Source: Chryseobacterium luteum (GTDB lineage Bacteria; Bacteroidota; Bacteroidia; Flavobacteriales; Weeksellaceae). From it: a stretch of DNA of 64,000 nucleotides. The notes beneath the pieces are model-generated. The model made no database searches. It had not been told where the DNA came from and worked only from the letters and a program-made list of their open reading frames with translations. Both the position numbers and the translations under genes were made by a program. The stretch lies in contig NZ_JPRO01000020.1 in NCBI RefSeq assembly GCF_000737785.1, positions 105,715 through 169,714 of the forward strand, read 5' to 3'. Shown one piece after another: positions 9,606 to 17,083 of the stretch (positions within the stretch are counted from its first letter, which is position 1; each line of letters opens with the position of its first letter).

Positions 9606-10241
9606 TTAGTTTTGATTAAGTTGTTGTAATAAATTCTGAACTTTTTCAGTCAATTGTTCTGCCGTAAAATCTGTTTTGATGAGCGAACTTCCTAATCCGA
9701 CAGCAATTGCGCCGCCATTAAGCCATTCTGTAATGTCAACTACATCAGCATTTATTCCTCCAGTTGGCATAAAATTCATTCCAGGGAAAACGGGTTGAAT
9801 GGATTTGATATAATTTTTGCCTAAAGCATCTGCCGGAAAAATCTTTACTAAGCGAAGTCCATTTTGGAAGGCTACATTGACATCAGAAGGTGTGAAACAG
9901 CCCGGAATTAAAATAATATTTTTTGAAACTGAATGTTTTACAAGCTCTTCAGTGATGACAGGTGTAATGATGAAATCTGCTTTTGCATCGGCATAATCAT
10001 CCATTTCCTTTATATTTTTCACGGTTCCGATTCCCAGTAAAAGTTCTGGAAATTCGTTGGCAGAGATTTCTTTTAATTTAGTAAAATTCTCCAATGCCTG
10101 AATACCTCGGTTGGTATATTCTATCACACGGATTCCAGCTTCGTACAAAGCTTTTACGGTATTTTTTGAAACCTCGAATGATTCGCTATAAAATAACGGA
10201 ACAATTTTCTGGTCTTTTATCTTTTGTAGTATTACACTCAT
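9606..10241 (-). CDS. eda: KDPG aldolase (2-dehydro-3-deoxyphosphogluconate aldolase)
   Basis: A 211-residue class I aldolase, normal family length. The Schiff-base lysine is Lys133 in LRLVKIFPAD, the same number as in E. coli Eda, and the base Glu41 sits in VIEYTNRG. The phosphate loop MPTGGINADVVDITEWLNGG is present near residues 170-190. It splits KDPG into pyruvate and glyceraldehyde-3-phosphate, the last step of glucuronate breakdown here. The start overlaps the stop of the KDG kinase gene by 4 bases (ATGA), which implies translational coupling. Confidence 0.95.
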   Translation of the reverse strand: MSVILQKIKDQKIVPLFYSESFEVSKNTVKALYEAGIRVIEYTNRGIQALENFTKLKEISANEFPELLLGIGTVKNIKEMDDYADAKADFIITPVITEELVKHSVSKNIILIPGCFTPSDVNVAFQNGLRLVKIFPADALGKNYIKSIQPVFPGMNFMPTGGINADVVDITEWLNGGAIAVGLGSSLIKTDFTAEQLTEKVQNLLQQLNQN

Positions 10242-11239
10242 AATTTTTCAATATTAATACTGTCATTAATCGTATCGCCTTTTACAAAAAGTTTTTTGAA
10301 AGCGACTTTTGTAGCATCTTCTAGAATCTGTTGTGAGGAATTTCCTTTTAAAGTTCCGTGAATCAAAGCTGCCATAAAAGAATCGCCGCTTCCTACTCTT
10401 TCTTCAATTTTGTCTGAATGATATTGTTGCGAAACCAAAAGCTTATCATCAGCAAATAAAGTCGCAAAATAATTGACTTCTTCGCCGTTCGTAAACCGGA
10501 ATGTATTGGCAACCAATTTTACATTAGGAAATTTTTTCTGAATTTCTAATGCTGATTTTTCTGCCTGCTTTAAAAGGTTTTTATCATCAAAACTTCCATT
10601 TAATTCATATTCTACCGGAATTTCCAAAAACTGTTGGATTGACCAGATATTTCCCATCAAAACATTAACAAAAGGCATCAATGCGATAATTTTTTCAAAC
10701 GGATTTCTGTTCTGCCAAAGGGCGGAACGGTAATTCAAATCGAGAGAAACCGTGATGTTTCTTGACGCTGCTTCTTTCATTAAATCCAGACATTTCTGAT
10801 AGGCATTTTCACTCAAAGCCGGTGTAATGGTGCTGATGTGAAGCCATTTTACTTCTGAAAATGTTTCATCTAAACTAAAAGTGCTAAAATCAGATTCCGT
10901 GAAAACTGACGGAAAACGGTCGTAAACTACCGATGCGTTTTGCATATCGCCGTCCGAAGACAGGTAAAATGTTCCGATTCTGCCGTTATTTTTTTCTGCA
11001 AGAATTTCGATTCCTTTATTTTCCAGCTGAGATTTCAATTGATTTCCTACAAAATTTTCCGGCAAAGCTGAAAGAAGTTTAACAGGATTTTTCCATTGTG
11101 CAAGAGCAGAAGCCACGTTGTATTCTGCACCGCCCACGAAGATTTTCAGAGACTGGTCATTGAGCCAGTTTCCTTCGGAATCCGGGGCAAAATGAAGAAG
11201 AAGTTCCCCGAAGCATAATATTTTATTACTGTCTGTCAT
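10238..11239 (-). CDS. kdgK: 2-dehydro-3-deoxygluconokinase (KDG kinase), PfkB family
   Basis: A 333-residue ribokinase-family sugar kinase. The N-terminal motif ILCFGELLLHFAP and VGGAEYNVASALAQW contact the substrate, and the C-terminal PfkB signature VGSGDSFMAALIHG provides the catalytic Asp and the anion hole. It phosphorylates KDG (made by mannonate dehydratase) to KDPG, the substrate of the aldolase encoded next, with which it overlaps by 4 bases. A 170-base spacer full of palindromes separates it from glucuronate isomerase, so this part of the locus could be differently expressed. Confidence 0.93.
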   Translation of the reverse strand: MTDSNKILCFGELLLHFAPDSEGNWLNDQSLKIFVGGAEYNVASALAQWKNPVKLLSALPENFVGNQLKSQLENKGIEILAEKNNGRIGTFYLSSDGDMQNASVVYDRFPSVFTESDFSTFSLDETFSEVKWLHISTITPALSENAYQKCLDLMKEAASRNITVSLDLNYRSALWQNRNPFEKIIALMPFVNVLMGNIWSIQQFLEIPVEYELNGSFDDKNLLKQAEKSALEIQKKFPNVKLVANTFRFTNGEEVNYFATLFADDKLLVSQQYHSDKIEERVGSGDSFMAALIHGTLKGNSSQQILEDATKVAFKKLFVKGDTINDSINIEKL

Positions 11240-11250
11240 TAAATCGTTCT

Positions 11251-11298
11251 TTCCATAGGTTGCGCCTATGGCTATTAATATTGAACCCTTCGGATTCT
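11251..11298. repeat. Palindromic intergenic repeat, family 'CCTATGGCTATTA...TTGAACCCTTCGG', copy 1
   Basis: The stretch has a CCATAGG/CCTATGG hairpin, then GGCTATTAATATTGAACCCTTCGG. A second copy of the same composite lies at 13814-13862 (TTCCACAGG...CCTGCGG, GGCTATTATTGTTGAACCCTTCGG). The hairpin arms changed together between copies (T:A to C:G type changes), suggesting that pairing is kept. Both copies sit between genes of the glucuronate block. Confidence 0.7.
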
Positions 11299-11306
11299 GT
11301 CTTTTA

Positions 11307-11382
11307 AAACCTCATAGGTTTTAAAAACCTATGAGGTTTATTGAATTCGAATTAATTTTTTTGATAGGATTTTCATCCTATC
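11307..11382. repeat. Two strong hairpins between kdgK and uxaC
   Basis: The first is a perfect 15-bp stem (arms 11307-11321 and 11325-11339, AAACCTCATAGGTTT) with a 3-base loop. The second is an 8-bp stem GATAGGAT/ATCCTATC (11363-11370, 11375-11382) with a 4-base loop. With the repeat just before them they fill the gap. They could stop or stabilise RNA inside the operon, but no long T-run follows the first one. Confidence 0.65.
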
Positions 11383-11409
11383 CTTTGCTAAGTCGTCCCT
11401 TCGGGATTT

Positions 11410-12828
11410 TTATATTTCAAAATAATTTTTCGTGTTGTGATAACAGATGTCCTGAATGATTTTTCCTACCCATTCTTCGTCATTGGGAAGCAATCCTTTT
11501 TCCATCTCGCTGCCGAACATATTGCACAAAAGTCTTCTGAAATAATCGTGTCTTGAGAATGACAGCAAACTTCGCGAATCGGTCAGCATTCCGACGAATG
11601 TGCTGATGAGACCGATGTTGGAAAGCGTGTTCATCTGCTTTTTCATTCCGTCTAATTGGTCGAGAAACCACCAGGCTGCACCAAACTGTACTTTGGACTT
11701 AATTCCGCCTTCATTGAAATTCCCGGCAAGTGTCGCTAAAACTTCATTAAAAGTGGGATTAAGGTTATAAATAATGGTTTTGGTGAGTTGTCCGGCAGAA
11801 TTGAGTTCGTCCAGAAGAACACTCAATCTTTGAGCAAAATATTGTTCGCTGATGGCATCATAACCTGCATTAATTCCGATTTTTTTAAGCATTTCGGAAT
11901 TATTATTTCTGGTTGCTCCAACGTGAAATTGCTGAACCCAGTCTTTTTCAGCGTACATTTTGCAAAGCTCTTTCAGCAGATAGCCGCACAATGCTTCAGG
12001 ATTTGAAAATGTTGGATTATTTCCCTTTAAAAATTCAGAAAATTCGGTTTCTAATTCAATATTCCATTTTGTGGTATCTGGAAAATATTCAAAACCGTGG
12101 TCGGCAACTTTAGCTCCTACTTCTGCAAAATAATTGATTCTGGATTGAAGTGCATTTAATAAGTCGGAAACTGATTCGATTGAAGTTTCGCAAACATTTT
12201 CAAGCTTTTTGATGTTTGAAAGATATTGCTCAGGATTGATGATATTGATGTAAGAATCGGGACGGAAAGCCGGTAAAACCTGAATTTTAAAACCACTTTT
12301 TTTTAATGCTTTATGATAAGTCAAATCATCAGAAGGGTCGTCTGTTGTGCAAAGTGCTTCTACTTTGAAATTCTGAATGATGGATTGTGGTAAAAAATCT
12401 GAGGTCTGCAAACATTCATTCATCTGATGATAAACAAAATCTGCATTTTTCGGAGACAGATATTCTTTTATTGCGAAAGGATTTTTGAGTTCCAGATGTG
12501 TCCAGTGAAATAATGGATTGCGAAGTGTATATGGTACAACTTCTGACCATTGTTTGAATTTTTCAAGGTCTGAAGCTTTGCCGGAAATGAATTGTTCATC
12601 AATCCCGAAATTTCTCATTGCCCGCCATTTGTAATGATCACCATCCAGCCAAATCGCCGTTGGCGAACGGAAATTCTGATTATTTGAAATTACATCTGGC
12701 TCAAGATGATTATGGTAATCAATAATCGGCATTTCTTTTGCGTATCCGAAATATAGATTTTCTGCCTTTGCCGATTCCAGCAAAAACGATTCTCCGAAAA
12801 CTTCTTTATTTTTAATGGAATGAGTCAT
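11410..12828 (-). CDS. uxaC: Glucuronate isomerase (uronate isomerase)
   Basis: A 472-residue member of the uronate isomerase branch of the amidohydrolase superfamily, usual length about 470. The metal-site motif IIDYHNHLEP is near residue 36, and the later conserved stretches CTTDDPSDDLTYH, LPAFRPD, QFHVGATRNNN and LTDSRSLLSFSRHDYFRRLLCN are all present. It converts D-glucuronate to D-fructuronate (and galacturonate to tagaturonate). Only the fructuronate branch is encoded next door (SDR reductase, UxuA), so glucuronate is the likely natural substrate. The following SDR gene in the locus starts 115 bases upstream in coordinate order (12944). Confidence 0.95.
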   Translation of the reverse strand: MTHSIKNKEVFGESFLLESAKAENLYFGYAKEMPIIDYHNHLEPDVISNNQNFRSPTAIWLDGDHYKWRAMRNFGIDEQFISGKASDLEKFKQWSEVVPYTLRNPLFHWTHLELKNPFAIKEYLSPKNADFVYHQMNECLQTSDFLPQSIIQNFKVEALCTTDDPSDDLTYHKALKKSGFKIQVLPAFRPDSYINIINPEQYLSNIKKLENVCETSIESVSDLLNALQSRINYFAEVGAKVADHGFEYFPDTTKWNIELETEFSEFLKGNNPTFSNPEALCGYLLKELCKMYAEKDWVQQFHVGATRNNNSEMLKKIGINAGYDAISEQYFAQRLSVLLDELNSAGQLTKTIIYNLNPTFNEVLATLAGNFNEGGIKSKVQFGAAWWFLDQLDGMKKQMNTLSNIGLISTFVGMLTDSRSLLSFSRHDYFRRLLCNMFGSEMEKGLLPNDEEWVGKIIQDICYHNTKNYFEI

Positions 12829-12943
12829 TATTCAATTTAAATGATTTGATTTTGTAAAAATCTTTAAAAGCAAGACCTTAATTGAAATCTATAATATCAT
12901 CTAAGGCCTTGCAACTACTATATGAAGAAAAATATTACTAATC

Positions 12944-13759
12944 TTAAACACCACTGAATGCACTGAAACCACCATCAATAGGCAATAAAGCACCAGTGAT
13001 AAAACTTGCTGCGTCTGAACAAAGGAACTGAACAGCTCCGTTGAGTTCATCTGCATTTCCAAAACGTCCCATTGGGGTTTTTGCAATGACTTTTTTGCTT
13101 CGATCAGTTAAAGAGCCATCCGGGTTTAATAAAATTGCGCGGTTCTGATCTCCGATAAAAAATCCGGGAGCAATGGCATTGACACGGATTTTATCACCAA
13201 ATTTTAAAGCTACGTCTGAAGCCAGCCATTGGGTAAAATTGGTAATTGCAGATTTTGCAGCTGAATAACCAGCAACTCTTGTGATTGCAGAATAAGCCGC
13301 CATTGAGGAAATATTGACAATACTTCCATTTCCCTGCTCTGCCATTACTTTTCCGAAAACATAGCTTGGGTAAACCGTTCCGTTGATATTTAAATCGGTT
13401 ACTTCGTTCCAGGCTTCCATTTTCAGGTCGAAAAAGGATTGGTCAGGTGCTAATGTTGCGGAAGGAATATTTCCTCCTGCAATATTGAGGAGAATGTCGA
13501 TCTTGCCGTATTTTTCGAGAATTTTTTTTGAAGCAGATTCAAGGCTTTCAACATTCATTACATTAGCTTCCACAGCAAATGCTTCGCCTCCTAAAGCTGT
13601 CAGTTCTTTCACACGAGCATCCAGAGTTTCCTGATTTCTTCCAAGGGCAACAATTTTCGCTCCGGCCTCGATGAAACTTTTAGCCAGACTTCCGCCTAGA
13701 ACGCCGGAAGCTCCTGTAATTACGGCAACTTTATCTTTTATGCTGAATATTTCGTTCAT
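12944..13759 (-). CDS. SDR-family D-fructuronate reductase / D-mannonate oxidoreductase
   Basis: A 271-residue classical short-chain dehydrogenase. It has the cofactor motif TGASGVLGGSLA (residues about 15-26), NAGG-type NIAGGN motif, catalytic Ser in VNISSMAAYS and the YSAAK Tyr-Lys pair, and a C-terminal GALLPIDGGFSAFSGV. Members with this sequence style stand beside uxuA in many Bacteroidota and reduce fructuronate to mannonate, replacing the unrelated long-chain UxuB. The assignment rests on context: it lies between mannonate dehydratase and glucuronate isomerase and fills the only missing step between them. Confidence 0.87.
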   Translation of the reverse strand: MNEIFSIKDKVAVITGASGVLGGSLAKSFIEAGAKIVALGRNQETLDARVKELTALGGEAFAVEANVMNVESLESASKKILEKYGKIDILLNIAGGNIPSATLAPDQSFFDLKMEAWNEVTDLNINGTVYPSYVFGKVMAEQGNGSIVNISSMAAYSAITRVAGYSAAKSAITNFTQWLASDVALKFGDKIRVNAIAPGFFIGDQNRAILLNPDGSLTDRSKKVIAKTPMGRFGNADELNGAVQFLCSDAASFITGALLPIDGGFSAFSGV

Positions 13760-13813
13760 TATTTTATAATTTATGATATTGAATCCTTCGGATTCGTTTC
13801 ATTTGTTTATAAA

Positions 13814-13864
13814 TTCCACAGGTTTTACCTGCGGCTATTATTGTTGAACCCTTCGGGGTTCGGA
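13814..13864. repeat. Palindromic intergenic repeat, family 'CCTATGGCTATTA...TTGAACCCTTCGG', copy 2
   Basis: This is the second copy of the composite at 11251-11298: CACAGG/CCTGCGG hairpin, GGCTATTATTG, then GAACCCTTCGGGGTTC hairpin. A related hairpin, GAATCCTTCGGATTC, lies just before it near 13780-13796. It occupies the gap between the uxuA stop and the SDR start. Confidence 0.68.
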
Positions 13865-13866
13865 TG

Positions 13867-15042
13867 TTATTGTTTTGACATTTCGTTTTGTACTGCAGCC
13901 ATCACACCTTCGATTTGTCCTAAAGCGAGCATTCTTCCTAAAAATGAATAGCCTGGATTGTAACCCTTGTCAATATCATCCGTCAAAAGTCTGCCATGAT
14001 CCACACGCATTGGTAAATCCGGGTTTTCTTTTTCAAAGATTTTGATTACTTCGATTAATTTTCCTCTTCCACCTAAATGATGAGCTTCGATAAAATCTCC
14101 GTTTTCAAAGACATTGGTGCTTCTTAAATGGACAAATTTTATTCGGTGAGCATATTTTTGGGCAAGCTTCGGAACATCATTCTGAAGACCGGCACTTAAA
14201 GAACCTGTACAGAATGTGAGTCCGTTGTGAGGATTATCGACGGCGTTTAAAAGCCAGTCGATATCTTCTTCATTGGTGACGATTCTTGGTAAACCTAACA
14301 ATGAAAATGGCGGATCATCTGGATGTACGCACATCTGGATATTCCACTTTCCGCAGACAGGCATTATTTTTTCCAGGAAATATTTCATATTCTGACGGAG
14401 CTGATTTTTATCAATTCCATCATATAATGCTAATAGATTTTTGAATAATTGTACTGGGTTTTTGTCACCTTCCTTGATGTTTCCGTTAACAAAACCTTGT
14501 GTTTTTACAATGATCGAGTCTATCAGATCATTATTGTCTTCTTCCGTTAAAGTATTTTTTAATTGTTCTACTTTCTGAAGAATCTCTGAATTATAATCGT
14601 TTTCTGCACCTTTTCTTTGCAGAATATGAATTTCAAAATAAGCAAATTTAGCTTTATCAAAGTACAGTGACGACGAACCGTCTTCCCACTGATAAAACAA
14701 ATCTGTACGAGCCCAATCCAGAACCGGCATAAAATTGTAACAAACCGTTGTTACACCAGATTTTCCAAGATTTTCAATACTCTGAATATAATTTTCTATT
14801 AACTGATCTCTGTTTTCCCCTCCATATTTTATGGCTTCACTTACTGCCAGACTTTCTACGACAGACCAGCGAAGTCCGAAACTTTCTATATAATTTTTAT
14901 AATCGTTAATTGCGTCCAACGTCCAAACTTCTCCGTTAGGAATGTCGTGAAGCGCAGAAACAATGCCTTCTACTCCGATTTGGCGGAGCATATTTAATTG
15001 TATTTTGTCTTTTTTACCAAACCAACGCCATGTTTTTTCCAT
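13867..15042 (-). CDS. uxuA: Mannonate dehydratase
   Basis: The protein starting MEKTWRWFGKKD (391 residues) aligns from its first residue with E. coli UxuA, which begins MEQTWRWYGPND; I therefore prefer the ATG ending at 15042 over two in-frame upstream starts (15060, 15087). Family landmarks include ALHDIPNGEVW, TVCYNFMPVLDWARTDL, MCVHPDDPPFSLLGLPRIV, LTFCTGSLSA, IKFVHLRSTN and MRVDHGRLL, which hold the metal-binding His/Cys/Asp residues. It dehydrates D-mannonate to KDG, linking the SDR reductase to KDG kinase. It follows the susD-like gene by 81 bases in the same direction. Confidence 0.95.
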   Translation of the reverse strand: MEKTWRWFGKKDKIQLNMLRQIGVEGIVSALHDIPNGEVWTLDAINDYKNYIESFGLRWSVVESLAVSEAIKYGGENRDQLIENYIQSIENLGKSGVTTVCYNFMPVLDWARTDLFYQWEDGSSSLYFDKAKFAYFEIHILQRKGAENDYNSEILQKVEQLKNTLTEEDNNDLIDSIIVKTQGFVNGNIKEGDKNPVQLFKNLLALYDGIDKNQLRQNMKYFLEKIMPVCGKWNIQMCVHPDDPPFSLLGLPRIVTNEEDIDWLLNAVDNPHNGLTFCTGSLSAGLQNDVPKLAQKYAHRIKFVHLRSTNVFENGDFIEAHHLGGRGKLIEVIKIFEKENPDLPMRVDHGRLLTDDIDKGYNPGYSFLGRMLALGQIEGVMAAVQNEMSKQ

Positions 15043-15123
15043 ACATTTTATTTTTTTCATTAAAACAAAGCAGGTGTAATGTAACACCTACTTTGCTTCT
15101 GTTAACATGAATGTGTATAAATA

Positions 15124-17073
15124 TTAGTTGTAACCAGGGTTTTGGTATTTAGCTTTGATATCTGCTGAAACTTCCATAGCATCAAGCTGTCCCTGAGGAA
15201 TTGGTCTCAGATAATGGAATTTCTGAATATTACGTGTTACTGTCTGAGGTGTATGATCTCCATAATTAGGACCTCCAATTTTATAAGTAGCTGCATATTC
15301 TTCCCATTTCTGTGTACGTACCAGATCATACCATCTGTATCCCTCGCCATAATACTCACGGGATCTTTCTGCCAGAATGTAATCTAGTGTAATGGTATTT
15401 GGTGTAGCAGCAATCATTGCAGCACTGTTATCCTGTACTTTTGCAACGTTTCCGCCAACACTCCATACCCATTTTCCTGCTCTGGCTCTGATTACATTGA
15501 TAAGATCTCTAGGGCTCATAGATCCGGAAGCACCTTTAACCGCTGCTTCAGCTGCCAAGAAATAAAATTCTGAAAATTTAGCGGCTACAAACGGACGGGT
15601 TAAACTTGGGTTCGGGTATCCTAAACCGCTGCCATTATCTGTACGATAAGTTCCTATTTTCCATATACCCGGGTATACTACTCTGCTGACACCATTCGGT
15701 GCAACTACCCAGTCTGCTCTTCCTGAAAGTGTTCCTGCCCCAATATTGCTATTACCAGCATTGGAAGGATACGTTGGCTGTGCAGAATCGTCATTGAGGA
15801 ACGTTAAGATAGCATCACCAGGATGTACCGGAAGATTATTGGCATTATACAAGGTAGTCTGAGTCATCCCTGCTTTGTCCCAGTTACCGCGGTAGGTGGT
15901 CACGAATGTTCCGTCATATCTGGAATCGTTTGTTTTGTCGGCAAATGTATTTTTAATAACTTCAATGGTAGGAGCCATACGCGTCCATGGACGTCCTAAA
16001 TCCTGAGCTGCTGCTCTCTGTACAGAGCTTACGGCAGACCATGATGTACTGGAAGTACTGCTTCTGATATTGGGATAATTCCAGGTCATCATCCATGCAG
16101 CAAAATTATTTGGAGACCAGCCATCCCCATAACTTGCCTGAATAATACCTTCATTATAGTAAGCACTTGTCTCTGTATGGTCTGCATAAAGCATACACTC
16201 CTTATTACGGTCATTTGATCCTACATTTAAATTATAATAAGTAGGCTCTAAAGCATAAGGTCCGGGATTAGTGATTCCGTCCAATGCAATATCGTAAGCT
16301 TTTTGGAAGTACCATTGTGCATTGTGCCCATCAGGATCTGTTCTCGTTGTCTCCGGATAGGTTGGGATACTGTTTGGATTCTGAAGCCACCAGGCATACG
16401 TTAAATATGCTTTTGAAAGATATAATCTGGCAACATTTTTGGTAACACCACCGGTAACCCTTGGGCTTGCGGGAAGATTATCAATAGCTTTGATTAAATC
16501 CGGGAAAATGGCTTTTGTATAAACTTCCGAAACGGTATTTCTTACCGAAGTGGTTGCCGGAAGGGTATTAAATTTCAATTCTCCTGCTCCTAAGTCCAGC
16601 GGCGCACCGCCATAGGTCTGAACCAGTAAGAAATAATAAAATGATCTGAAAAATCTTGCTTCTGAAATCAGAGATTCGGGTACATTAATTAAAGGGCCGT
16701 TTTGTATAACTCCATTTGCAGAATTGATGGCAGGAAAAACAGATCCCCACACCATACTTGTTGGAAAAGTTGAGCTGTCAATATTGCCATTATTAGACAT
16801 ATCCAATACTTTAAAATTTCCATCTGCATCTTTTCCCCAGGTTGCCTCATCGGTACCTGTCATAGTAGAGTTTAAGAAATATCCGTTCCCATAAAGCATT
16901 CTCATTTGTCTGTACATAGCCGTAACACCTTGTGTAATACCTCTTTCTGTCGTAAAATCTTCCGGTGTATATATGCCTCTTGGCTGTTCATCCAATATCT
17001 CATTACATCCTGTACTGAATGTTAATGATGCTAAAAATAGAGCAGCGATAAATTTTTTATTTAAATTGATCAT
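15124..17073 (-). CDS. SusD/RagB-type glycan-binding outer membrane lipoprotein
   Basis: A 649-residue SusD-family protein. The signal peptide ends in a lipobox (LTFSTGCNE, lipidated Cys23), so it should be anchored at the outer membrane and exposed outside. The family start EILDEQPRGIYTPEDFTTERGITQGVTAMYRQMR, helical TPR-like core, and the C-terminal LDYILAERSREYYGEGYRWYDLVRTQKW plus HYLRPIPQGQLDA are present. It captures oligosaccharides for the SusC channel encoded 10 bases upstream. The ligand is inferred to be a xylan or xylo-oligosaccharide from neighbouring enzymes. Confidence 0.95.
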   Translation of the reverse strand: MINLNKKFIAALFLASLTFSTGCNEILDEQPRGIYTPEDFTTERGITQGVTAMYRQMRMLYGNGYFLNSTMTGTDEATWGKDADGNFKVLDMSNNGNIDSSTFPTSMVWGSVFPAINSANGVIQNGPLINVPESLISEARFFRSFYYFLLVQTYGGAPLDLGAGELKFNTLPATTSVRNTVSEVYTKAIFPDLIKAIDNLPASPRVTGGVTKNVARLYLSKAYLTYAWWLQNPNSIPTYPETTRTDPDGHNAQWYFQKAYDIALDGITNPGPYALEPTYYNLNVGSNDRNKECMLYADHTETSAYYNEGIIQASYGDGWSPNNFAAWMMTWNYPNIRSSTSSTSWSAVSSVQRAAAQDLGRPWTRMAPTIEVIKNTFADKTNDSRYDGTFVTTYRGNWDKAGMTQTTLYNANNLPVHPGDAILTFLNDDSAQPTYPSNAGNSNIGAGTLSGRADWVVAPNGVSRVVYPGIWKIGTYRTDNGSGLGYPNPSLTRPFVAAKFSEFYFLAAEAAVKGASGSMSPRDLINVIRARAGKWVWSVGGNVAKVQDNSAAMIAATPNTITLDYILAERSREYYGEGYRWYDLVRTQKWEEYAATYKIGGPNYGDHTPQTVTRNIQKFHYLRPIPQGQLDAMEVSADIKAKYQNPGYN

Positions 17074-17083
17074 GATTTTTCTT

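Noticed and set aside
11251..13864. Riboswitch or T-box in the uronate block
   Set aside because: The structures are short hairpins repeated elsewhere, without the conserved cores of known riboswitch classes.
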